Origin: Multifurca ochricompacta
Lineage: Eukaryota; Basidiomycota; Agaricomycetes; Russulales; Russulaceae
Assembly: GCA_022496185.1 (NCBI GenBank)
Contig: WTXG01000123.1
Location: 49,072-113,071, forward strand
Direction of reading: 5' to 3'
Length of the DNA stretch: 64,000 nt
The position numbers and the translations under genes are program-made. The notes beneath the pieces were generated by a model, which was given only the letters and a program-made list of their open reading frames with translations, was not told the DNA's origin and made no database searches. Positions 1 to 9,473 of the stretch are shown here, one piece after another (position 1 is the stretch's first letter; each line of letters begins with the position of its first letter).

Positions 1-254
1 CACAGATCTCAATGTCCAAGTAGGAGAGGGAACAAAAGTCATCTGTTTTCTCGTTACCAACCTGGGAGAAGAAGACCTCATTCTTGGATATCCATGGCTA
101 GCAGCATTCGAGCCCAGAATCAATTGGAGCAATGCAACTATGGATAAAGAATTCTACCCCGTCGTCATAACGTCACTAGGATATGACTACCATGCCCGGC
201 ACGCAATATTACAGGTGGAACTTGATGATCCCGGTCAGTGCTACATCACTAAAG
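1..254 (+). pseudogene. E3 pol fragment: retropepsin C-terminal part
   Basis: Plus-strand translation gives the segment after the protease active site, including the motifs DLILGYPWLAAFEP-like and INWSNATMDKEFYP, which recur in all family-1 copies in the window. It is cut by E1 within a conserved Thr-Lys-Ala stretch and continues at 15071. It is not a gene by itself. Confidence 0.88.
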
Positions 255-837
255 TGTTACGTCCAGTGCGGGACGTTCCACACGACTTGTGTGACAGCGT
301 TCGTTCGTAGTTAGATAAGGGATCAATGGGACCCCTTGGAGTTTAGACGGGAAGAGTCAAAGTCGACAAGGCTGTACTTGAAGACGATGTTAAGCAGAAA
401 GTACCAGAAGTACTGAGACAGTCAAGTCAAGCATTCAAAGGGATGTCCAGAAGACAAGCACCGATGTATTCAATAAGTCGAGTCTGAAGTCTACAGTGTA
501 GTTACAGCGGACTTATATACGTAAATCTGGTGGGCGTCTATAGATAAGATAGCCGAGTCAGGTGGGCCCAAATATACGAAAGCGGATGGCATAAAGCCTC
601 GCTTCTGATAGGGTACTAAGTAAGTGTCCGATCCTAAGATAAGAAGATAAAGAGATAAGAAGGCAAACATGAACAAGCAACGCATCAACAGACGTAAACT
701 GGGTCATGGGGACGGAAGGAGAGCATGTGATGGATCCCAGGACGGGGATGTGATCAAGAAATGTAACTCGGGCGGTAACAAGGGATTCGCATTGGGGAGA
801 GTAAAGAAAATGGGGTTGCTCGGCAGGGGTCGTAACA
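255..837 (-). repeat. E1 3' LTR
   Basis: 583-bp LTR in minus orientation, bounded by TGTTAC and GTAACA. It matches 14483-15065 apart from a handful of substitutions, mostly CpG-type transitions. A TATATAAG box lies on the minus strand, as in the other family-1 LTRs. Confidence 0.95.
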
Positions 838-853
838 TCACCCCCTCTTCTGG
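838..853 (-). promoter_or_regulatory. E1 polypurine tract
   Basis: On the minus strand an AGAAGAGGGGGTGA tract lies directly before the 3' LTR. The same tract precedes the 3' LTRs of E3, E5 and, with changes, E4 and E6. It should prime plus-strand DNA synthesis. Confidence 0.85.
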
Positions 854-868
854 TTCTAGCAGACCTGG

Positions 869-3800
869 CTAGAAGCGACTCGTACCGTCATCGTCTTGTA
901 TCAACTCCAGATAATCATCGGCTACATTACGATCATCCAAAGTGTCGTTCTCCTTGTCCGAGTCTTGTGGACATCTGTCACAGCCAGGTGCTAGCTGTGT
1001 GCAAGTCAATTCGCGTCAAGGAGGTTAATTCAAGTGTCAATGTTTCAAGGCGATCACCAAATCGTTCAGGCTCTGTAGGTCGCAGCGGACGCGCGCGCGA
1101 GTCGAAATTGGACAGAGACGCGCAGTCCTGTCACTAGATACTGGGGACGAAGACTCCTAAGGCGCGGCTTAGGGGCTCAAGTGGAATCCGGGTTTCTGTC
1201 TGATATGGAACACCTGTATTGGCACAGGAGAACAGACTTAGGGTCTGTCTCCAGATTCTAGTAGGTCCTTTTAAGTACACAGCAGACATACAGTGAGCTA
1301 ATACAACTATCTAGACCTAAGAGCAACATCACTGGGACGTCGTCATGGTCATGTCATAGCTACATCATAGGGAGGTAGTCTAGATGGCACGGAGAGGGAC
1401 ATGGATGTGGATAGGAAGGGGCTGCGTCCCCGATATTCATACAGACCTAGACACAGATAGTAAAGTACTTAGTTATCAAGTGTAGGTAATGAAACCCTTG
1501 CAAAACCCGAAACGCGAAGTAAGTCAAAAACGCGGAATCACGATAAACGTCACATTACCCCCCTCCTACAGTTGTGCTTGCCCCAAGCACCTCTAGTCGT
1601 CACACGTGAGGTCAACGACACGAGACGGAGCGTGGTGCAGACGGCGTCGCCGAGGTAAGCGGGTACTGCCTATACCGCCCGCTTGAAGGACGGCGCGTAG
1701 TTCGGGATGCGGGGCGTAACGAGTGGCCTCCTCTGGGCGTATACGTTGATTGTTAGCATAGGCATACGTTAAGAAGGGAAATAATCTGTGGTACACGTCT
1801 CCTCTTGAAAGGGCGTGTATGGCTAACTGGATGTCTTGATTCGCGCGGTCCGCTTGGCGACGCCAGTGGGCTAATTCGTAGTGAGCCTGATCCAAGCGTC
1901 TAGTAGCATATCGATAGCGAGAGACTTCTGCCCACGCGCCTGGGTCTTGTAGGTCGTCTAGGGCTGAGCTAACTAAGGGTGTGAAGGTCTGTTCTGCCTC
2001 GAACAGGCGCTGTTGGAATCGTGTGAGGATTGGGTTTGATCCCCGAGTGAAGCGTGGATGGGGTCGGGCATAGAGTGGAAGGTAAGTAATTGGTTGTCCT
2101 GCTCCCATAGTGAAAGCGATGCGTGGGTCGGCGCGTTGATACTCAAAGGCCAGCCATCGGGCCACGTTGATCTGGCCCTCATAGTCAGAGATGCGGTGCT
2201 CGATGTAGTAAGGGGCGTGTATATGATTGCGTTGGAAGGGTGGAGGAGGAGGATCATAGTTTCTGCGTGCTGCCACATTAACCTCAGCTGCTGTTTGTGC
2301 TACTACAGCCTCGTCAGGGAGTTGACCTAGTTCTGGAGAGACTGGGCGATACACTGTAGCCTCGTCAGTAGTCTCGGGGGGGTTGTAGATCGCTTCCAGA
2401 CGCGTCCTAGCTTCCTGGAGCATAGCAAGAACTCTAGTTCGAACCTCGAGCTCCAGATTTTGATTTTGTGCGGTTAGTGTGATTGCGTTAGTCACATTTT
2501 GGGAAGGATCGTCTGTCATAGGGAAAGAAGGGTGCGGTGGAGGTGTTTGGGTTGTCGGAGTGGGGGGAAGTGTTGGGGCGTCCATGGGTCGTCTTAGGGC
2601 TGCTTTAGTTGCTGCGTCGTTTACTGCTGCTATAGTTTGGTCAATGATGATGGGATTTGTAACACTGGTGGGAATGTGGCGAGATGTGGACATTCTGGGG
2701 GTATTGCGTGGTCGTTTGAGAACGGAGGGGCGGTTTGTGCGTTTAGTATGAGCCAGGGTGAAGGATTTTAAGTGGGGTATGGAATGGTAGAACGGAAAAT
2801 TCACCCCCCTTTTAAGGACGGCGTCGACCCTGACGCTGCGAAAGAGAACTATGATATTGCGTGAGGAGATCCGGGGCGTGACAGTCGTTTTCATCGACCC
2901 AGGAATTTTCACTTGCCGGATAGCCGACCCAGCTGACCAGGTATTGTAATCGTTTGTTACGGCCAAAGAGTCTGTGATCTAGGATGGAGGCGACTTCGTA
3001 TTCTTCTTCCTGATTAATCAGGTCGGGTGGGGGACGCAAAAAGTTGGGGCCATGGGCATCTGTCTCGCGATAGGGCGATAGGAGGTCGGTGTGGAAGACG
3101 TTATGTATTTTCATATGTGAAGGTAACGATAAGTGATAAGCAACGGGGGAGATCTGGGCCAAGATCGTGAAGGGGCCGTATCGTCGTGGGGCGAGTTTGG
3201 TCGAGGGAAAGTGTGTCTTGAGGTTTTTACCTTCTAACCAAACTTGTGCGCCGACAGAGAAGGCGGGTTGGGGCGGAGGGCGCGCGCGCGATCGGAGTGT
3301 TTCTTCTGCTCGGGTGCGTGCTGCTAGGAGATTTTGAATTCGAGCATTCACTTGTGGGACATCCGTATCTATTGTCTGAGCATTCCAGGTAAAGGTAGTC
3401 CCATGGAGTAACGTGTGGGGGGTTAACTTAGTCTTATCGTGCGGCCAAGAGTTGTGGACATATTCGGCTAGCGGTAAGTAATGAGGCCATTGATACTGAT
3501 CGTCACCAAGCCATAGTCGTAGGTATTGCTCGAGCCAGAGATTCATCCGTTCGCTCGAACCGTCGGTTTGAGGATGAAACGCTGTAGACAGGTTTTGTTG
3601 AATGTGTAGGACTTTTGCTAGCGCGCGCGAGAAATGAGACGTGAATCGGGGATCGCGATCAGAGATAACTCGTCGTGGGACGCCAAAGAACGGGAAGAGA
3701 TGTCGGTAGTAGAGTGTGGCGATCCCTTCGCCTGTAATGTTTTTTGAGCAGGGGATAAACTTCGCGGATTTCGAGCATCCTTGGTCGACAATCGTGAGCA

Positions 3801-6800
3801 CCGCGTCATATCTGTCTGATGGTGGGAGATCTGTAATGAGATCCATAGCAACATATTGAAACGGACCGGCAGAAGCCGGTACATCTAGCGGGAAAGAAGG
3901 GGCCTTCTTTGTGAGTTTCGGCTTATTTTCTTGACATTTAGCACATCCTCGGACGTAATCTTGTATGAATTCCCGTAAGCCGGTACCTGAATATTCTTGT
4001 TGGACTTTCCGCGTTGTCTTATCTATCCCCGGGTGTCCCGCTAGTACGTGGTCGTGATGCCGTTGAAGAATCTCGCGGCGTTCGGCTAGTGCCTTGGGGA
4101 ATGGAAGTTTTGCATCGGAGATTGCATTGATAAATAGATTGGCGGGTAAAACAGTGACTTCGTCGTTGTCGTCTTCACCCTGGTTGGCGTCGGGTCGGCG
4201 CGAGAGCATATCTGCGACAGTGTGTAATTTTCCCGGGACGTGTTCCAATGAAAAGTCAAAGTCGGCGAGCTCCTGGAGCCATCGGGCTTGTCGTCGGTTA
4301 AGTTTCTGGGGTTCCCTAAAGTATTGCAAGTTGTTGTGATCTGTACGGACTTGGACTTTATGTCTTGCTCCCAAAAGATACTGACGCCAAGATCGGAGAG
4401 CGACTATAAGGCGAACAATTCTCGATCGTAAATGTCCCAGTTCCTTTGAGTTGCGTCTAGGGTTTTCGACAAGTAGGCCACAGGATGGAGGCGGTCTTCG
4501 TGATCCTTTTGGCTGAGGGTGGCACCTAGAGCGTATCCGGATGCGTCTGTATCTACAATAAAGGGTTTATCAAAGTCGGGTTGGGCAAGGACCGGTTGCG
4601 AGGTGACTCGCTGCTTCAGCATATCAAAGGCGTTCTGTTCATGGCTCGTCCATCGCCATGGATTCTTCGCGCTAGTAAGCGCATTTAGGGGCGCTGCGAT
4701 TTTACTAAACCCCTGAATGAAGCGACGATAGAACTGGCAAAATCCAAGGAACGAACGGACTTCCTTAACGGTGGTAGGCGTTTTCCAGGTAGTAACTCCC
4801 TCCACTTTGACTGGGTCCATATGTACCTGGTTAGCTTCCAGAATAAGTCCGAGATATTCGATACGCGTTTGTTCGAAGGAACACTTCTCCGGTTTGAGGT
4901 ATAGATCGAGTTTGCTAAGTTTGTCCAGGATGCGATGCACTTTATTGCGATGATTCTGAAGGTCCTGGTCAGTATGGATCAGGATGTCATCCATATAGAC
5001 CGTGAACCAAGCCCTTCCTGAGGCGTCGTGTTCGTTTAATTCTTCTCGGAATTCTGCATTCATCATTGTTTGAAATGTTGCGGAGAGTTCGTCAGGCCAA
5101 AGAACATGACATTAGGTTCATAGAGGCCGCGGTTTGTTTTGAATGCTGCCTTCCAGCGATCTTCTGGTGCTATCTGAACATTATTATAACCCCATCGGAT
5201 GTCCATCTTTGTGAAGAGCGTGCTTCCGCGAACTCGGTCAATTAGCTCGGGGATCAGCGGAAGTGGATACGTATTCCGAACGGTCCAGTCATTTAATTTT
5301 CGGTAGTCTTGGACCGGTCGCAGTTTCCCATCCTTCTTTTTGATAAAGAAAAATGGCGAGGCGTAAGGGGATTTTGATTCTTGTATGTACCCCTTCTGCA
5401 AGTGTTCCTCCAGGAAGCTGTTCAGTGCATCTTGTTCTCCTGGTCCGAGCGGGTAGATCTTGCAATCCAGGGTAGCAGGTGCATCTGATTTTAACTCGAT
5501 TTTATGATCCCAAGGCCGCGAGGCTGGGAATCGTTGTGCTTCTTCGTCGCTGAAGACTTTCCGATGTCGATGGTATTCCCGTGGCACGATCTGATCCCAA
5601 GATCGTTCCGTTTTATCCTTTGCTTTTATGGCCAGTTCTTGTGCAATGTTAAGGCGGCGGACGTGTTCTTTTGGTACGGTGAAGGAAATAGATTGCGTTA
5701 GTTGTCCTGAGGTCCAGTTGATATCGGGGTTACTGGCCGCGAACCATGGATATCCTAGGATCATGTCATCTATTCCAATAGATGCTATATAGAACTGATG
5801 TTTCCGAGTGTCTCCTGCCGTAGTGATAAGGAGGTCCACGCATTGATCTATTTTCTTTGTGGCGTTAGGAGAGCCGTCCGCGTTTTGTAATTTCTTTGGG
5901 ATAGTTAATCTTTTTATGGGGAGTCGATGTTTAATTACTGTTCGGTAGCTGATAAAATTTTCGGTTGCACCGCTATCAACCAGTGCTTCTATTGTGGCCT
6001 CTTGATTTACTCCATGTAAGGGAACAAATAGTTTCATTGCTTTGAGTGGTGATCTAAATACATGGTGTGAGACTAGAGCCCGAATGAAGGCCGCGTCATT
6101 CAGGCGATATAAAAATCCTCATTTCCTTTGAATTGATCTTGTAGCTCGAGACGTTGCTCATCTGTCATTGTCTTTAAAACCATTGCAAGTGTTGACATGC
6201 TGATGGTAGGAGTGGCCGATACTGGGGAAGTTGCGGACGTCCCATTAGATCCGCTGGGTACCGCCGCAGTCGTTGGTGGTGCTTCCGAGATGGTGGCGGT
6301 CCGGGCCGAGTTGCTTGGACTCGATCGGGATTTTCTATTGGGGCAATCTCGGACCAAGTGTCCTCGTCGCCCACACTCAAAGCACCGTCCCTCCTTTCTG
6401 TATTGTTCTTTTTCTTCCGTGGTAGTTGCTTTCCTGATAACATCCACATCCATCGCATTTGGGTCCTTCTTGCGATAGAACGTGAACTTATTTCCCCGAG
6501 GTGACGGGGTAGTGACTGTTTTATTCCTAGTCAGGCTTTTCATAAAAACCCAATTTGCGTGGTGACGTCGGGCGGATGCTGATGCTTCTTCGAAATTTTC
6601 CGGCTGATCTTGCGTCAGCATTGTCGCAACCAATTGAGTTGGTAAGCCGTGATAGAAGTATTGTCGTGCGGCTGTGTCGTCAATGTGTAGTCCGGCCCGA
6701 ATTGCTAAGTCGCGGAATTCGGCAATATAGTCATCAATATTTCCCTCCTTCATTTGTAATTTTTCAAGCGCTTGTAACGCTTTTTGTCCCGCCGCGACGT

Positions 6801-9434
6801 CTGTCCATGCGGCAAGGAATGTCTGCCGGAATGTTTCCCACACATTTACAACTCCGATTCGTCCTGCGTTAATGTCGGCCAGCCAGTATACTTGTTCCTC
6901 CACCCATCGATCTACTTTTGGACCTCGGATTATTCCTAACGCGTAGGCCACCTTGGATCGCTCGTTCTGGACCAGGGGCACGAACGCATTAAGGGCGAAG
7001 TGGAGTTCGAGCAAGGCGAACCATCGTTTCGCGTGGGCCCTGTCGCCGTCAAAATAAGAGGGAGGGGCTCCTTCCATACGTCCTCCCTGTGGCATTGGGA
7101 CGGGAGCTCCCTGGGGGTTTCCCCCTGGATTCCCTCCAGGGTTTCCTCCTGGATTTCCTCCAGGGTTCCCTCCTGGATTCCCTCCAGGGTTTCCTCCTGG
7201 ATTTCCGCCTATGTTTCCTCCTGGGTGCCCGTTTGGATCTCCTCCAGGGTGTCCACCTGGGTTTCCTCCTGGTGGGCCTCCTAAATTAGGAGGGTCGTTC
7301 TTTGGTTGTCTCGTGGTATGACTGAGTTGGGTATGTGTTCGTCCTGGTTCGGTGAGTGTAATGGTGGCCATTTCTTCAAGAAGGGGTGGAAGTCTGGATG
7401 GGAGAGGTGCTGTGGGGGTTTCGGTTTGGGGGCTTTCAGCAGGGGAATCGCTTGCGAGTAATGCAAAGCGATTTCGGTTTTCGAATGGTACGTCTCCAAA
7501 TCTTTGTCTGGCTGACTGTTCTGGTAGGTTTCGTTCTGGTGACTGGTAGTCGAGGGATTCGTCGTCTGTCGAGGAGGCCGAGGAGGTCGAAGGGGTCTGG
7601 GGTTCGCGTGCCGAATACGACGTGATTGTTCCGGGTTCGTGCAAGGGGACGCGTCGTCGGTCGCCTTGCGGTTTCGGGTGAGTGGTTCTGTTTTCTGTGA
7701 AGTCTGTAAGTCTGTTCTAATGTCACAGCCAGGTGCTAGCTGTGTGCAAGTCAATTCGCGTCAAGGAGGTTAATTCAAGTGTCAATGTTTCAAGGCGATC
7801 ACCAAATCGTTCAGGCTCTGTAGGTCGCAGCGGACGCGCGCGCGAGTCGAAATTGGACAGAGACGCGCAGTCCTGTCACTAGATACTGGGGACGAAGACT
7901 CCTAAGGCGCGGCTTAGGGGCTCAAGTGGAATCCGGGTTTCTGTCTGATATGGAACACCTGTATTGGCACAGGAGAACAGACTTAGGGTCTGTCTCCAGA
8001 TTCTAGTAGGTCCTTTTAAGTACACAGCAGACATACAGTGAGCTAATACAACTATCTAGACCTAAGAGCAACATCACTGGGACGTCGTCATGGTCATGTC
8101 ATAGCTACATCATAGGGAGGTAGTCTAGATGGCACGGAGAGGGACATGGATGTGGATAGGAAGGGGCTGCGTCCCCGATATTCGTACAGACCTAGACACA
8201 GATAGTAAAGTACTTAGTTATCAAGTGTAGGTAATGAAAACCCTTGCAAAACCCGAAACACGAAGTAAGTCAAAAACGCGGAATCACGATAAACGTCACA
8301 ACATCTGTGGGCGCGGAGAAATCCGTAAGGTCCGCGCTGACCACAGGAGTGACAGAGATCATAGACGGGACAGTCCAACTCCCTATGCCCCGCATTGTGG
8401 CGGAGACATTTACCGCACCAACCTGATGGGTTGATGATCGTCGGGGTAACGCCTATGCGGCGGAAGATGCAGAATCGGCTCCAATGTAAATTGCTGCGGC
8501 AATGGCGGCACCACTTGCGATTGAGGGGACAGTTCCAGCTGATATGGTACTTACTGTTGCATCGCCAACATGTCTCCCCACGGGGGTTCTCATGCATACG
8601 CGGCATCTCGAACCGATTCGGCAGGAGTGTCGGGGCAGCCCCCAATGATCGTGGGGGGAGGGGTCGCGCATAAGTGTCCGCGTACCTTTCTGCAATGGTC
8701 TGGTATGCGTCCCCAATCTCCAATCTCTTCCTGATCTCCGTCAGCTCTTGCTTGACCTGGAACATTCCACTGGTCAACCTCGTCATCATCTTCACGTGTT
8801 CTTTATATTGTTTGTTGAGCGTCGTACGCAGCATCAGGTTCTTGCGCAGTCTCATCACCTCGGCTTTGAGACGCGGGAGTCGCATGTCGTTCATCACTTC
8901 ATCGATGGCGAATGCTCGGGAATCTTCGGCAGCCAAGTGACCAAGCTGCTCATCACTCATCGTATGGTGAAGGCGTCCAGTATACCTCTCCTCCAAATAC
9001 ACAGGGGCCCCATAAACAGGGCCATTCTTCTTCATACAGCCAGCTACATCCATGCCTCCGTTGGTATAAAAGATGTACTTAGCTATGGCCGTAGTTCCAT
9101 CCGCCATAGTGATCTCGAGTGGAAAGTACATCGAGGAGTTCGGGTTGTTTGCAAAGAATGGGAATTCGGGGATTTCATCGTCCAGTTCCATACCCAATAG
9201 ATTGTTTGGGTGCGGTTCCTCACAATGCTTGAAATCATTGTTGGGGTTGGGGGATTGGTTTTTGGTTCGTGCCTCGGCAGCTTCGTAATCAATGGGAGAG
9301 GAGGGACGTGTAGAAGGATGGGCAGAGGGGAAGTTCTCGACAACTACGGCAGAGGTGAAGGCGTCGACGGCGGCGTTGGCAGCGATGAAAGACATAATCG
9401 ATTGTGTGGTAGTAGGACGTTGCTGAGGAAGCAT
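869..9434 (-). CDS. E1 ORF3: zinc-knuckle protein in the env position (split by E2)
   Basis: Read as 9434 down to about 8301, then 975 down to 869, with E2 removed. It starts at ATG 9434 just after the pol stop and ends in TAG at 869-871. Order: Ser/Pro-rich N-terminus; a conserved globular region with MYFPLEITMADG and YTNGGMDVAGCM; a charged helical stretch; then four Cys/His modules. The first two are CX2CX4HX4C, the third CX2CX6HX4C, the fourth a CX2C followed by a spaced H and C. No known fold is recognised. E2 cuts it after the fourth module; no other break was seen. Its role is unknown; nucleic-acid binding is an inference from the CCHC modules. Confidence 0.8.
976..1554 (-). repeat. 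E2 3' LTR
   Basis: 579-bp LTR, near-identical to 7721-8300. It holds a minus-strand TTAAAAGG promoter box and, about 35 nt downstream of it, TAAGTCTGTTCT, the proposed RNA 5' end. Confidence 0.94.
1555..1569 (-). promoter_or_regulatory. E2 polypurine tract
   Basis: On the minus strand a GGAGGGGGGTAA tract abuts the 3' LTR; this is the usual site of plus-strand priming. Confidence 0.8.
1593..2693 (-). CDS. E2 ORF3: unknown protein in the env position
   Basis: A 366-residue ORF starts at ATG 2693, about 120 nt after the pol stop at 2812. The frame stays open further upstream but there overlaps pol. The N-terminal third is rich in Pro, Thr and Asn; a central helical stretch (LELEVRTRVLAMLQEARTRL) could form a coiled coil; the C-terminal half is rich in Arg, Tyr and Ala and ends DLTCDD. 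There is no Cys/His module, membrane segment or signal peptide, so it is neither env-like nor related to the family-1 ORF3. I do not recognise it. The long open frame in a young element suggests selection. Confidence 0.7.
   Translation of the reverse strand: MSTSRHIPTSVTNPIIIDQTIAAVNDAATKAALRRPMDAPTLPPTPTTQTPPPHPSFPMTDDPSQNVTNAITLTAQNQNLELEVRTRVLAMLQEARTRLEAIYNPPETTDEATVYRPVSPELGQLPDEAVVAQTAAEVNVAARRNYDPPPPPFQRNHIHAPYYIEHRISDYEGQINVARWLAFEYQRADPRIAFTMGAGQPITYLPLYARPHPRFTRGSNPILTRFQQRLFEAEQTFTPLVSSALDDLQDPGAWAEVSRYRYATRRLDQAHYELAHWRRQADRANQDIQLAIHALSRGDVYHRLFPFLTYAYANNQRIRPEEATRYAPHPELRAVLQAGGIGSTRLPRRRRLHHAPSRVVDLTCDD
2812..6037 (-). CDS. E2 pol: protease-RT-RNaseH-integrase-chromodomain (two frameshifts)
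   Basis: Pol starts at ATG 6037, 63 nt after the gag stop. Domains in order: retropepsin (LVDSGATENFIS), RT (FTVYMDDILIH, with an insertion before it relative to family 1), RNase H (VDTDASGYALG and VRTDHNNLQYF), integrase with an HHCC-type zinc region (HHDHVLAGHPGI, CAKCQ) and core motifs ISDRDPRF and QTDGSSERMN, the RRYGPF linker, and a chromodomain (EEYEVASILDHR, LVSWVGYP) near the C-terminus. The frame shifts near 5081 and 4406, each best explained by one missing base. Otherwise it is clean. Confidence 0.9.
6100..7644 (-). CDS. E2 gag with GGNP repeat tract and CCHC knuckle
   Basis: The open frame runs from just inside the 5' LTR to a stop at 6100. No ATG occurs between the LTR and the conserved N-terminal region; the first in-frame ATG is at 7371 in a good context. 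Order: Ser/Pro-rich N-terminus; about a dozen GGNP-like tetrapeptides (roughly 7118-7275); a capsid-like domain (YFDGDRAHAKRWFALLELHF, and NIDDYIAEFRDLAIRAG, both typical of retrotransposon Gag); and one zinc knuckle CFECGRRGHLVRDC near the C-terminus. Pol follows in a different frame from its own ATG. Confidence 0.88.
   Translation of the reverse strand: MHEPGTITSYSAREPQTPSTSSASSTDDESLDYQSPERNLPEQSARQRFGDVPFENRNRFALLASDSPAESPQTETPTAPLPSRLPPLLEEMATITLTEPGRTHTQLSHTTRQPKNDPPNLGGPPGGNPGGHPGGDPNGHPGGNIGGNPGGNPGGNPGGNPGGNPGGNPGGNPGGNPQGAPVPMPQGGRMEGAPPSYFDGDRAHAKRWFALLELHFALNAFVPLVQNERSKVAYALGIIRGPKVDRWVEEQVYWLADINAGRIGVVNVWETFRQTFLAAWTDVAAGQKALQALEKLQMKEGNIDDYIAEFRDLAIRAGLHIDDTAARQYFYHGLPTQLVATMLTQDQPENFEEASASARRHHANWVFMKSLTRNKTVTTPSPRGNKFTFYRKKDPNAMDVDVIRKATTTEEKEQYRKEGRCFECGRRGHLVRDCPNRKSRSSPSNSARTATISEAPPTTAAVPSGSNGTSATSPVSATPTISMSTLAMVLKTMTDEQRLELQDQFKGNEDFYIA
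7707..7718 (-). promoter_or_regulatory. E2 self-priming primer-binding site
   Basis: On the minus strand AGAACAGACTTA lies two bases inside the 5' LTR edge. It is exactly complementary to TAAGTCTGTTCT in the LTR (7974-7985), which is where the RNA should begin, 35 nt from the promoter box. This matches the self-priming of S. pombe Tf1 rather than tRNA priming. Confidence 0.8.
7721..8300 (-). repeat. E2 5' LTR
   Basis: 580-bp LTR, flanked outside by ACATC. The promoter box is at 8013-8020 and the proposed RNA start at 7985, both read on the minus strand. Confidence 0.94.
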
Positions 9435-9473
9435 GTACTGGGGATTTCTTTGGGGTCTGTAGGTCGGTTCCTT

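Larger units (their letters stand above)
976..8300 (-). mobile_element. E2: Ty3/gypsy chromovirus (family 2), young, nested in E1
   Basis: LTRs at 976-1554 (579 bp) and 7721-8300 (580 bp) begin TGTCACAGCC and end CGTCACA. They differ by about two substitutions and one A indel. The ACATC duplication is at 971-975 and 8301-8305. The 7.3-kb body encodes Gag with a GGNP repeat tract, pol with chromodomain, and a third ORF unrelated to that of family 1. Apart from two single-base deletions, pol is open, so this may be a recently active copy. Confidence 0.95.

Noticed and set aside
255..837. First reading as a solo LTR
   Set aside because: The partner LTR at 14483-15065 and the shared TAAAG duplication show that it is the 3' LTR of E1.
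669..872. Open frame of 67 codons on the plus strand
   Set aside because: It lies in the E1 LTR and is repeated with the LTR at 14897; no coding signature.
7000..7289. Plus-strand frames rich in Ser, Val, Trp or Gly, Phe, Leu repeats
   Set aside because: They are the antisense of the GGNP repeat tract in E2 Gag.
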